Below, in pieces: positions 51,574 through 59,916 of a stretch of DNA of 64,000 nucleotides. Position numbers and translations under genes: made by a program. The notes beneath the pieces were generated by a model. That model saw nothing but the letters and a program-made list of their open reading frames with translations, searched no databases and was not told the DNA's origin. Source of the stretch: Sphingobium cyanobacteriorum (GTDB taxonomy: Bacteria > Pseudomonadota > Alphaproteobacteria > Sphingomonadales > Sphingomonadaceae); contig NZ_JAUQOM010000001.1 of the NCBI RefSeq assembly GCF_030580935.1, positions 1 to 64,000 of the forward strand, in the 5' to 3' direction. How positions within the stretch are numbered: the stretch's first letter is position 1; every line of letters begins with the position of its first letter.

Positions 51574-51739
51574 ACAATATCCTTTCCCGCCAGTCGATGC
51601 TGACACTGGCCGCATGGCTTTGCAACCGGCAGCATGGCTTATCCATGATGCCAGCGGTCATCTGCATGGGACCGCCGATCATGCAGAAGCCGGTCATGGA
51701 GCATTGGTCATGCAAGGCCAATGTCCCCTATCGCCGCCG

Positions 51740-52927
51740 TCAGCCGCGGGGCAAACCCAGGCCCCGCTCGGCAATCAGATTGCGCATGATCTCGTTCGTC
51801 CCGCCCGATATCGTCCAGGAGAATGAGTTGATGTAATCGAACATGCCGACCAGGCGGCGCTGGGAATGGAAGGGCTGACGAATATGCCCCTCCAGCCCTT
51901 CGATCCGGGCGACAAGATCGCCCAGTTTCTGGATCAGCGTGGTCTGGAAAAGCTTGATCCGTGCGGACGCCATCGCCGTCGTCGCGTGCGGCTCGCCATT
52001 TTCGTGATCATGCAACAGATCGCGGATCAAACGGCGGCTGGCCTGCATATCGGCCAGCACCGTCATGAACTGACGCCGCAACTCGTCATCCTCCAGCCAG
52101 GCCGCCTTGCTGGCGGATGCCTCGCGATAATAGTCCTCCATCAGGTGCCGCCGGCGTTCGCCCGCCTCGAAAGCGAGAACACCGCGTTCGGACGCCAGCG
52201 TCGCCTGCGCCACTCTCCAGCCGTCATTTTCAGCGCCGACGAGATTGGCCACGGGCACGCGCACATCGGTCAGGAACAGCTCGGAAAAGTCGGCCTGGCC
52301 GTCAATCTGTTCAATCGGCCGCACCTCCAGGCCGGGTGTATCCATGTCCATGATCAGGAAGGAAATGCCTGCATGTTTGACGGAGTCGGGATCCGTGCGG
52401 ACCAGCAGGATGCAATGTTCCGCAAAGCGCGACATGGACGACCATATCTTCTGGCCGTTGATGACATAATGATCCCCGTCCCGCACCGCGCGGCAGCGCA
52501 GCGACGCAAGATCGGACCCCGCGCCAGGTTCGGAAAAGCCCTGGCACCAGACCGCCCCGCGCGAAGCAGGGGGCAGATAGCGCGCGCGCTGTTCATCGGT
52601 CCCGCACGGGATGAGCGTGCCGGGCAGATGATTGAGCGTGACGATATAGACGTTCAGCATCGGCGATCCGGCCCGCGCCATTTCGTCTGCGACGATCATC
52701 TGCCCGCTGATGTCAAGGTCCACGCCGCCATAGGCGCTTGGCCAGTGCGGCACGGACAGGCCCTGCTTGGCCAGTTCGCCGAACCACCAGCGCTGATAGG
52801 CGACATTCTCATCCTCCGTGCCGCGATCGGCGACGAGCGCCCAATCGCGAGGCAGCGTCTGGGCGATCCAGTCGCGAATGGCGGACCGGAAAGCGGGGAC
52901 ATCATTCCTCAGATCAATAATCATCAT
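51740..52927 (-). CDS. Acyl-CoA dehydrogenase, subunit 1 of a heteromeric pair
   Basis: A 395-residue ACAD: VWCQGFSEPGAGSDLASLR (FAD/substrate), YVINGQKIWSSMSRFAEH, and the C-terminal SGGTNEIMRNLIAERGLGLPR with the adenine-binding Arg. It lies in a 4-base overlap with the next ACAD gene (52924-53976), so they are translationally coupled. Such paired ACADs with one degenerate partner form alpha2beta2 enzymes (the ChsE1/E2, FadE28/FadE29 type) that dehydrogenate bulky CoA side chains; the pairing is inferred from the layout. Confidence 0.92.
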   Translation of the reverse strand: MMIIDLRNDVPAFRSAIRDWIAQTLPRDWALVADRGTEDENVAYQRWWFGELAKQGLSVPHWPSAYGGVDLDISGQMIVADEMARAGSPMLNVYIVTLNHLPGTLIPCGTDEQRARYLPPASRGAVWCQGFSEPGAGSDLASLRCRAVRDGDHYVINGQKIWSSMSRFAEHCILLVRTDPDSVKHAGISFLIMDMDTPGLEVRPIEQIDGQADFSELFLTDVRVPVANLVGAENDGWRVAQATLASERGVLAFEAGERRRHLMEDYYREASASKAAWLEDDELRRQFMTVLADMQASRRLIRDLLHDHENGEPHATTAMASARIKLFQTTLIQKLGDLVARIEGLEGHIRQPFHSQRRLVGMFDYINSFSWTISGGTNEIMRNLIAERGLGLPRG

Positions 52928-53976
52928 GCGATCTCCAGGACATCATGGCCGGCGCGCAGCGCTGCACCAAAGGCGCGTTCGGCCTGATCGCGCAACACCG
53001 CATTGGGCGCGAGCAACATTTCATTCAGGCGCACACGTTTGAGATAGAGATGGGGGTCATATTCGCGGGTGTAGCCAACCCCACCATGGAGTTGCACGCA
53101 GTCGCCGGCGATCTTCGCGGCCGCTTCCGTCGCATTCGCCTTTGCCATCGCCGACCAGAGGACCGCCCCCGGTCCGCCCGCATCGATATGATCGACAGCC
53201 TGCCGGACAAGCTGGTCGGCGCCGATCGCATTCACCTGATGATCGGCCGCACGATGCTTGAGCGCCTGAAAGGAACCGATCGGGCGGCCGAACTGCTCAC
53301 GTTCCTTCATATAGCTGATCGTGCGGTCGAGCGTGCCGCGCGCGGCCCCGGCACTGTCGGCCGCGATCGCGATCGCGAACAGCGCCTCGAACATCGGCCT
53401 TGCACCGGGCAGCGTGACCAGCGGCTTATATTGTGACAACGAAAGTGACACCATCGCGCGGGTTTCATCCCAGATAGTGACAGGCTCTGGCGCGGCATCG
53501 GCCAGGTCGATCAGCACCAGATCGTCCCCTTCGCCAGCGACCAGGGCCGCGCGCGCATTCACCTCACCCAGCAGCCAGGCTGGCGCGTCGCCGCGGGGCG
53601 GCTCGACCTTTGCCGCGACGGCCAATGTCGCCGCGCCACCCAGCACGTCCGCGATCAGGGCGGCAACCGCCGCCTCGCCCGCCATGCCGCTGCGCGCCAG
53701 GACTTCCAGCACGACGCTCGTGGCGAGAAATGGTCCAGGGGCAGCGGCGCGACCCAGTTCAAAATGCAGGATAGCAAGGCCAGCGGCACCCAGGCCGATC
53801 CCGCCCTGCTCTTCCGGCAACGCCACCGCCAGCCAGCCCAACTCGGTCGCCAGTTGCAGCAGGCGAGTATCCAGCGCATCCCGGCCATCGATGAAGCTGT
53901 GTACAGCAAGGCTCGAACACTGTTCGTCGAGGACCGTCGTGATGCTTTCCCGCACCTCAGCCAGTAAGTCGTCCAT
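52924..53976 (-). CDS. Acyl-CoA dehydrogenase, subunit 2 of a heteromeric pair
   Basis: A 350-residue ACAD: LGWLAVALPEEQGGIGLG, a shortened middle domain (VTLPGARPMFEALFAIA), YMKEREQFGRPIGSFQALKH and the C-terminal QLHGGVGYTREYDPHLYLKR. The middle beta-domain appears divergent and lacks the usual EPGAGSD. The start at 53976 follows GGAG. The stop overlaps the next gene by four bases. It would be the partner of the protein encoded at 51740-52927. Confidence 0.9.
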   Translation of the reverse strand: MDDLLAEVRESITTVLDEQCSSLAVHSFIDGRDALDTRLLQLATELGWLAVALPEEQGGIGLGAAGLAILHFELGRAAAPGPFLATSVVLEVLARSGMAGEAAVAALIADVLGGAATLAVAAKVEPPRGDAPAWLLGEVNARAALVAGEGDDLVLIDLADAAPEPVTIWDETRAMVSLSLSQYKPLVTLPGARPMFEALFAIAIAADSAGAARGTLDRTISYMKEREQFGRPIGSFQALKHRAADHQVNAIGADQLVRQAVDHIDAGGPGAVLWSAMAKANATEAAAKIAGDCVQLHGGVGYTREYDPHLYLKRVRLNEMLLAPNAVLRDQAERAFGAALRAGHDVLEIA

Positions 53977-54162
53977 CTGTGCTCCTTTTTCGCATTCCCT
54001 GTGCGAAATCTCATACAGCATCCGCCATGGGCCGCGATGCGCTGTCTCACAACCTGTATGACAGTGCTGGCGGGGGCATCAGTCGAAGCTATCACTATAT
54101 AGATAAGTGAAGGGACGCCGGACCTTCTCGCACGACGAACCGGCACAAGGCCGACTATGCTC

Positions 54163-54188
54163 CGTCAAAGCCCGACGTCAAAGCCCGA
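54163..54188. repeat. 13-base perfect tandem repeat upstream of the VOC gene
   Basis: CGTCAAAGCCCGA occurs twice in a row (54163-54175 and 54176-54188), 38 bases upstream of the start codon at 54227. Its second copy runs into the shared motif described at 54180-54200. Confidence 0.8.
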
Positions 54189-54200
54189 CCGGCAGATATT
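54180..54200 (+). promoter_or_regulatory. Motif shared with the GMC oxidoreductase upstream region
   Basis: The sequence AAGCCCGACCGGCAGATATT (54181-54200) closely matches AAGCCTGACCGGGCAGATATT (62158-62178): 19 of 20 positions agree plus one inserted G. Both lie upstream of plus-strand genes and may be a shared promoter or operator. Confidence 0.4.
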
Positions 54201-54226
54201 GAAGTCAGGCGCAACCGGAGACGATG

Positions 54227-54703
54227 ATGGTTCCGCAACTCAACACTATTTTCCAGAACGCCTATGTGACCAATGATGTCGAACAGGCTGCGGCGCTGTT
54301 CAAGGACCGCTTCGCCACCGGAGCGTTCACGATCATTGATTTTGAAGGCGTGATGCGGATCGGCCTGGCCTTTGCAGGACGGACCATGATCGAACTGATC
54401 CAGCCTTTCACCGACCCCGCCGGCCTTTATGCACATTGGATCCCGGCGGGCACGGACTTTGCGGTACGGCATCATCATCTTGGCCTGCTGGTGGACAGCA
54501 AGGAAGAACTGGCAGCGATTCGAGCGGCGCATGTCAGCGCGGGCACCGCCGTCGCCACCGAAGGGTCGCTGCCCGGCGCGCTCGACTTTCTCTATGTGGA
54601 CACCTCCACCCAGCTTGGCCATTACCTTGAATATGTCCGCCTGGACGAAGGCGGACGGGCGATGTTCGCCAATGTGGAGGGCAGCATTTTCACGATGTCC
54701 TGA
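54227..54703 (+). CDS. VOC family protein
   Basis: A 158-residue protein with the glyoxalase/VOC fold: QNAYVTNDVEQAAALFKDRF as the first module and RHHHLGLLVDSKEELAAI as the second, closing with HYLEYVRLDEGGR. The His and Glu positions at the module ends (HHHLGL, YLEYV) are compatible with a metal site. Not related closely in sequence to the VOC gene at 12776-13333. First gene of a plus-strand row with SDR and Gfo/Idh genes. Confidence 0.85.
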   Translation: MVPQLNTIFQNAYVTNDVEQAAALFKDRFATGAFTIIDFEGVMRIGLAFAGRTMIELIQPFTDPAGLYAHWIPAGTDFAVRHHHLGLLVDSKEELAAIRAAHVSAGTAVATEGSLPGALDFLYVDTSTQLGHYLEYVRLDEGGRAMFANVEGSIFTMS

Positions 54704-54800
54704 CAGCGTGAAATTTCAATTGTGATCATTCTTCCGCCCGCCCTTTACGGCGCAGTGGCCAGCTATAGTCTGGCGCGGATTTTCTTGGAGAGGTATTGAA

Positions 54801-55778
54801 ATGACGGATATCCGTTTTGACGGTCGCGTCGCGGTTGTGACCGGGGCGGGCAACGGCCTTGGACGCTCTTATGCACTGGAACTGGCAAAGGCCGGCGCCA
54901 AAGTCGTGGTCAACGATCTGGGCGGCAGCGGCGCCGGTGTCGGCGCTTCCACCAGCGCCGCCGAACGTGTGGTTCAGGAAATTCGCGACAATGGCGGCGA
55001 AGCCATCGCCAATGCCGATACCGTCGCGACCCGCGCCGGTGGCGCGGCGATCGTTCAGGCCGCGCTCGACACCTGGGGCAAGCTGGACATCCTGATCAGC
55101 AACGCCGGCTTCCTGCGCAATAACCGCTTCGAGGACCTGACCGACGAACAGATCGATCCGATCATCGACGTGCACCTGAAAGCTGCCTTCTATGTCGGCC
55201 AGCCCGCCTATCGCGCGATGCGTGCGGCCGGCTATGGACGGATGCTCTTCACCGGATCGGCTTCGGCCATGTTCGGCCACGCATGGCAGGCCAATTACGC
55301 GGCCGGCAAGGCCGCCATGCTGGGGTTGTCGAACGTCATCGCGCTGGAAGGTTCAGCCTATGGCATTCAGTCCAATGTGATGATGCCGACAGCCTCTTCG
55401 CGGCTGGAAGGCGAAATGACGTCCGGCTATATGGAAATTCCCCAGTTCGCGAAATCGTTTGAATCGGCCGATTTTTCGATCACCGAAGGACGCATGGGGC
55501 CGGAATTCAACACGCCGCTTGCGCTCTATCTCGTCAGCGAAGAATCGACCGCCACCCATGGCGTTTATTCATCGAACAGCGGTCGATATGCCAGGGTTCG
55601 CATATGCGTAGCGGAAGGCTGGGTCGCGCCGAAGGGGAATGTCCCGCCGAGCATTGGCGATATCGGGGCGCATTTCGACAAGATCAGCGAACTTGGCAAC
55701 TATAGCGAACCGATGACGGGCTATGACGAATTCACCGCTTCCGCAAATGCCGCCCGCAAGCAGGGTGTCTATCCCTGA
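54801..55778 (+). CDS. SDR, MFE-2/HSD17B4-like (3-hydroxyacyl-CoA dehydrogenase type)
   Basis: A 325-residue SDR. VVNDLGGSGAGVGASTSAAER between beta-2 and the next helix is the insertion typical of the dehydrogenase domain of peroxisomal multifunctional enzyme type 2. ISNAGFLRNNRF, GSASAMFGHAW and the catalytic YAAGK complete the active site. MFE-2-type SDRs oxidise 3-hydroxyacyl-CoAs with bulky substrates, including steroid side chains. A C-terminal segment of about 60 residues beyond the SDR core (GWVAPKGNVPPSIGDIGAH) also fits. It lies 97 bases after the VOC gene. Confidence 0.92.
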   Translation: MTDIRFDGRVAVVTGAGNGLGRSYALELAKAGAKVVVNDLGGSGAGVGASTSAAERVVQEIRDNGGEAIANADTVATRAGGAAIVQAALDTWGKLDILISNAGFLRNNRFEDLTDEQIDPIIDVHLKAAFYVGQPAYRAMRAAGYGRMLFTGSASAMFGHAWQANYAAGKAAMLGLSNVIALEGSAYGIQSNVMMPTASSRLEGEMTSGYMEIPQFAKSFESADFSITEGRMGPEFNTPLALYLVSEESTATHGVYSSNSGRYARVRICVAEGWVAPKGNVPPSIGDIGAHFDKISELGNYSEPMTGYDEFTASANAARKQGVYP

Positions 55779-55811
55779 TACGACTGCGTAGCGACACAGG
55801 AGAATAAGGCC

Positions 55812-56963
55812 ATGGCCACGAAAATCGGCATTATCGGCGCCAACTGGAGCCTGAAGGTTCACGGGATGATCTGGCAGCAACTGCCGGATGTGGAAGTCGC
55901 AGCGGTATGCACCGCCCATCAGGACACCGCCGAAGCAGCAGCAGCGGCGTTCAACATCCCCAAGGCGTACTGGAACGTCGCCGACCTGGTGGCCGACCCC
56001 GACATCGACATCATCGATGTCGGGAGTCGCCCGGCCTATCGCCCGGACATGGTGATGGCGGCCCTCAATGCGGGCAAGCATGTCTATAATGCGCTGCCCT
56101 TCGCCGTCACGCTGGATCAGGCCAAAGCCCAGACCGCCCTGGCGAAGGACAAGGGCCTGACCGGCGTGGTCGACGCCCAGTTCCGATGGGGACCGGCCGC
56201 GCTCCAGATGAAGCAAATGATCGACGAGGGGTTTCTCGGCAACATCCTCGGCTTCAACATGCAATTGCTGATGCCGTTGTGGGAACGGGACGGCAACTAT
56301 TACCCGGCCTGCGCTTATCCTGAAGGGGGCATGTCCCCCTATCTCTGGCTGGCCGACAAGGCGAGCGGCGGTAGCGGGTGGCGCAATTTCGGGACGCACA
56401 GCACCCTGTTCCTTTCGCACCTGATCGGTCCTGTCGCGAGCGTATCGGGCTTGCAGACCACAGGTGTGCGGGAATGGCCGCTGCCCGACGGGACGGTGCT
56501 CAAGCCCGACACCGCAGATCTTGGTTGCGCGACGCTCCAGATGGAAAATGGCGCGATCGGCAATCTCCAGACCGGCTGGTGCGTGCCGGATTCAGAAGTG
56601 ATGCGGATCGAAATCTGGGGGGACCGGGGCCGGCTGCTCTATACCGATCCCACCTTTGGCGACGGCGCCAGCGCCAAGCTATATGCAGGCTTGGCCAGGC
56701 AGAAGGACTATGGCGAACTGACCGGAGGCATGGTTGACATTGCCCCGCATCATTACGCCATTCCCGGATTGCCATGGAGCAAGGAAAACGCCCCGCCCTA
56801 TATGGTCGCTATGAGCTGGATGTTCCACAACATGCTGGAAGCGATCAAGGGCAAGGCGCCTGCCTCCCCCAGCTTCGAGGAGGCCTTGCATGCGCACAAG
56901 GTCGTCACCGCACTGGAAATGTCCAGTGACACCGGACGCCGGATCGCCATAGCCGATCTGTAG
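55812..56963 (+). CDS. Gfo/Idh/MocA family oxidoreductase, with atypical catalytic loop
   Basis: A 383-residue protein with an N-terminal Rossmann fold (KIGIIGANWSLKVHGM) and the C-terminal alpha/beta sheet domain (GGMSPYLWLADKASGGSG, WRNFGTHSTLF). The conserved EKP loop, where Lys is the usual catalytic residue, reads AGKHVYNALPFAVTLDQA: Glu-Lys is replaced by Ala-Leu while Pro remains. It may be catalytically altered, use another residue, or bind a ligand without turnover. It lies 33 bases after the MFE-2-like SDR gene, so it belongs to the same transcript. Confidence 0.87.
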   Translation: MATKIGIIGANWSLKVHGMIWQQLPDVEVAAVCTAHQDTAEAAAAAFNIPKAYWNVADLVADPDIDIIDVGSRPAYRPDMVMAALNAGKHVYNALPFAVTLDQAKAQTALAKDKGLTGVVDAQFRWGPAALQMKQMIDEGFLGNILGFNMQLLMPLWERDGNYYPACAYPEGGMSPYLWLADKASGGSGWRNFGTHSTLFLSHLIGPVASVSGLQTTGVREWPLPDGTVLKPDTADLGCATLQMENGAIGNLQTGWCVPDSEVMRIEIWGDRGRLLYTDPTFGDGASAKLYAGLARQKDYGELTGGMVDIAPHHYAIPGLPWSKENAPPYMVAMSWMFHNMLEAIKGKAPASPSFEEALHAHKVVTALEMSSDTGRRIAIADL

Positions 56964-56979
56964 ATACAGTCGATCGCCC

Positions 56980-57018
56980 TGCCCGTCGTGCTTCACCCGG
57001 AATGAAGCACGACGGGCA
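56980..57018. terminator. Bidirectional terminator between Gfo/Idh and P450 genes
   Basis: A perfect 15-bp stem (56980-56994 with 57004-57018; core GCCCGTCGTGCTTC) with a 9-base loop, between two convergent genes. GGCATTGG follows on the plus strand. Confidence 0.8.
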
Positions 57019-57052
57019 TTGGATATCCGCCGCCTGGTGGCCCTAAAAACGC

Positions 57053-58291
57053 TTACTGGTCGAACCGCACATGGATATGGGCGGGGACGCGCATCATGAT
57101 GCCGCGAATTTCCGGTGCCGGCTTGTCGGGGTCGAGCCGCAGATTGTGGAGATTGTCCAGCACCGCATCAAGGGCGCGGGTCATTTCGACACGGGCCAGA
57201 TGCTGCCCGACACAGATGTGCGGCCCGCGCGCGAACGAGAAATGAGCCCGACGGTCACGGAAGATGTTGAATGCGTCGGGATCGGGGTAAAAAGCCGGAT
57301 CACGGTTCGCCGCGCCTGCCGCCACGTCGACATAGGCACCGGCCGGAATATGCACGCCGCCCAGCGTCGTATCGTGAATAGCGACGCGAAGCTGCGTCAG
57401 GACAGGGCCGTCCCAGCGCAGCGCTTCTTCGATCGCGGCGGGAATCAGGCTCCGGTCCTTGCGGATCGCTTCGAGCTGGTCGGGATTCTGGAGCAGAGCC
57501 GCCAGCAGGATGCTGGTGCCGCGATAGGTCGTGTCACCGGCCGCATTCATCAACTGGCGAAGAAAGGATATCAGGACCAGTTCGGGCAAATATTCGCCAT
57601 CCGCCTCCGTATTGGCCAGCAGGCTGACAAGGTCATCACCCGGATTGGCCCGGCGCTCGTCGATCAGGCCACGGAAATATTCGCCCAGCTTGACGCCGGC
57701 TTCAAGCGCCTGCGGCATGTGATTGAAGTCCGTCTGACCGATGGCGAGGCGCTGGAAAGTGTTGACGTCCGATTCCGGCAGGTTGAGCTGGTGATAGATC
57801 ACCTCGAACGGATAACGATGGGTGAATTCGTCCACCAGGTCGGCTTCGCCACGCGGCAGGAAGTTCGCCATCAGCCCGTTGACGACCGGATCGACAATCG
57901 TGTCGCCCCATGTCCTGACATATTGCGGCAGGAAAATCTTCTGGAAGATCTTGCGCCAGCGACCATGTTCCGGGTTATCCATCGTGCTGATGCTGCCCAT
58001 GCCGAAGGTGGCGCCGAGCGTCGGATGATATCCCGAATTGGAAAAACGGCTGGTGTCGATCAGAACCTCTTCCGACTCCTTGCTGCCCAGCACCGTGAAT
58101 TTGGGCATATCGCCATAATAGCAATAATATCCCATAAGCTCGCGATAGGAGCCGGGCAGGACGGTGCCCTGGGCGCGCAATGCATGGATTTGGGGGTAGG
58201 GATCGAGATCGTTTCCGAAATTATCCTCATGAGACAGGAACGGGTTGTAACTGAGGTCGTCAAATTCCTGAATCTTGATTGCCGTTGCCAT
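57053..58291 (-). CDS. Cytochrome P450 monooxygenase
   Basis: A 412-residue class I P450. The I-helix motif is LMNAAGDTTYRGTS (AGDTT), the K-helix is EEALRW, and the heme loop FARGPHICVGQHLAR. The N-terminal FLSHEDNFGNDLDPYPQIHALR is soluble, with no membrane anchor. It differs from the other two P450s in I-helix and heme-loop sequence, so it represents a separate subfamily. Start at 58291 follows GGAAGAGG; the upstream ATG at 58312 has no ribosome-binding site and lies in the palindrome. The TetR gene is directly upstream and probably represses it. Confidence 0.95.
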   Translation of the reverse strand: MATAIKIQEFDDLSYNPFLSHEDNFGNDLDPYPQIHALRAQGTVLPGSYRELMGYYCYYGDMPKFTVLGSKESEEVLIDTSRFSNSGYHPTLGATFGMGSISTMDNPEHGRWRKIFQKIFLPQYVRTWGDTIVDPVVNGLMANFLPRGEADLVDEFTHRYPFEVIYHQLNLPESDVNTFQRLAIGQTDFNHMPQALEAGVKLGEYFRGLIDERRANPGDDLVSLLANTEADGEYLPELVLISFLRQLMNAAGDTTYRGTSILLAALLQNPDQLEAIRKDRSLIPAAIEEALRWDGPVLTQLRVAIHDTTLGGVHIPAGAYVDVAAGAANRDPAFYPDPDAFNIFRDRRAHFSFARGPHICVGQHLARVEMTRALDAVLDNLHNLRLDPDKPAPEIRGIMMRVPAHIHVRFDQ

Positions 58292-58302
58292 GAGTCGGGG
58301 AT

Positions 58303-58336
58303 CCTCTTCCATGTAGTAATTGCTACATAGAAGAGG
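58303..58336. promoter_or_regulatory. 34-bp palindromic operator between TetR and P450 genes
   Basis: Nested symmetric blocks CCTCTTC-ATGTAG-AATT-CTACAT-GAAGAGG (single-base spacers c, t, g, a) occupy 58303-58336. Only the four spacer positions break the symmetry. The inner part ATGTAGTAATTGCTACAT is 18 bp. It lies 12 bases upstream of the P450 start, right after the TetR stop codon, and is the clearest operator in the window. Confidence 0.75.
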
Positions 58337-58348
58337 AAGCGCCCATGG

Positions 58349-59065
58349 TCAACCAAGAGCGTCCCGGTCTGGCGCCGGATCGAGCGCACGCCGGACCAGG
58401 CATTCAAGCAATGCGATAAGTTCCTCCTGCGGCGGCGCGCCTTCGGGAAACAGCCAGTCGCGCAACAGAACCGTCGAGGCCAGCATGCCGAACGCCAGCC
58501 GCAGGCCCATGCCGATGTCGAAGGGCGGTTGGATGCCGCGGTCAGTATATTTCCGTTCCTGTTCGGCCGTGGCAGCCCGAAAGAAGGCCAGCAGCCCGTC
58601 GAGGGATGGCGCCCCATCCTCTTCCGATGAAGTCCCCTTGGCTGAAAGCAGCGCCAGGAAAAGTGACCTGTTCTTGTCGAACAGATCATATACGGCCAGG
58701 AAGTTATAATGCTCCCCGATCTTCCTGTCCTGACCATTGGGATATTGTTTCAGGAAACCCTGCATCAGCCGATTGAAAGGCTGGGCCACGACTTCATCGA
58801 AAAGGATGGATTTATTGCCATAATACCGAAACAGCAGCGTTTCCGACACATCCGCCACCCGCGCGATCTCACGCGTTGTCGCGCCATGATAGCCACGCTC
58901 CGCAAAAAGTTGGCAGGCCGCGTCGCATATGCGCCCGGTGACATCCTCGCGCGTCCGGCGGCGGCGGCGACCGCCATCGGCCGATCCTGTTTCGGACGCC
59001 CTGCCGTCGGTTGTAGCCGTGCTCAAATCCACCCTTTCATTTTGCAACGACGCGATATCCGACAT
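58349..59065 (-). CDS. TetR/AcrR family transcriptional regulator
   Basis: A 238-residue regulator: a disordered basic N-terminus (GGRRRRRTREDV), then the helix-turn-helix (RICDAACQLFAERGYHGAT, TREIARVADVSETLLFRYYGNKS), and a helical ligand domain. The start at 59065 (MSDIASL) is favoured over 59161. The P450 gene follows 57 bases after the TetR stop on the same strand, separated by the 34-bp palindrome. It most likely represses the P450 and its own transcript until a substrate binds. Confidence 0.91.
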   Translation of the reverse strand: MSDIASLQNERVDLSTATTDGRASETGSADGGRRRRRTREDVTGRICDAACQLFAERGYHGATTREIARVADVSETLLFRYYGNKSILFDEVVAQPFNRLMQGFLKQYPNGQDRKIGEHYNFLAVYDLFDKNRSLFLALLSAKGTSSEEDGAPSLDGLLAFFRAATAEQERKYTDRGIQPPFDIGMGLRLAFGMLASTVLLRDWLFPEGAPPQEELIALLECLVRRALDPAPDRDALG

Positions 59066-59179
59066 CAGGCCGGGACCGGCCCTTTGCCGCGACAATCCCG
59101 CCGGAACCGCGATCACCGGCTTGTGCCGTGCCTTGCCAACACAATCAAGCCGGCGCTCCATATATGCCGGCCGGACGGA

Positions 59180-59824
59180 TCAACCCAGCATTGTGCTGAG
59201 CGCCGCCTCCGTTTCAGCCCAGATCGCGCCCATATCCGCTTGCTGTCGCGCCTTGGCACCATAGCTGTCGAGGACGGGGAAGCCCGCGACAATCTGTGGC
59301 ACCTTGAAGATATGCTCGATCAGGTCGCAGAGCAGCAGGGTCGGCAGGACTATGCAATCCGCCTTGCTGATGGCCCCGCCCGCGACGAAGGGCGCGTCAT
59401 CGACGAAGGCCTGCACCAGCCCAAGACCCTTGCGCAATTGCGCCAGTTCCGCCTCGACCATATCGGCGTTCCGCTTGGCCGGGTCCATCTGCCCGAACAG
59501 GCGCAACGTGGCCGGCACGACATAGAGTTCCGTGGTGCGGATGGCGTTGCGCATCTGTATGCGCTGGGCTTCGTCCGCCGGGATCAAGGATGGTTCGGGA
59601 CGGATATCTTCCAGATAATCGATGATCGTCTCGGACTCGGCGATGACCAGCCCGCTCTCTGTCACCAGCGCGGGGATTTTGCCGATGGGGTTGATCGCCA
59701 GATATTCAGGTGAACGGGTGCCGCCGCCCGGCGGCGCTTCCTGCACATAGTCCAGCCCCTTGATGCGCAGCGCCAGCCGGACCCGCGCGGCAAAAGGCGA
59801 ATGCGTTACGGCATAGAGTTTCAT
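59180..59824 (-). CDS. Glutathione S-transferase
   Basis: A 214-residue GST: the N-terminal thioredoxin domain (LYAVTHSPFAARVRLALRIKG, with Ser near residue 8), the cis-Pro GKIPALVTESG and ESETIIDYLE for gamma-Glu binding, then the helical domain. It conjugates glutathione to electrophiles such as epoxides or halides, or acts as isomerase. It lies 115 bases upstream of the TetR gene and 93 bases downstream of an SDR gene. Confidence 0.9.
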   Translation of the reverse strand: MKLYAVTHSPFAARVRLALRIKGLDYVQEAPPGGGTRSPEYLAINPIGKIPALVTESGLVIAESETIIDYLEDIRPEPSLIPADEAQRIQMRNAIRTTELYVVPATLRLFGQMDPAKRNADMVEAELAQLRKGLGLVQAFVDDAPFVAGGAISKADCIVLPTLLLCDLIEHIFKVPQIVAGFPVLDSYGAKARQQADMGAIWAETEAALSTMLG

Positions 59825-59916
59825 GGATAGTCCTTCGCTTGAACAGACGGCACAAGGCCGGGATGCAGCGTTGCGTGATGGGATGGTTCCGGCATCCGCA
59901 AGCTATGATCCACGCT

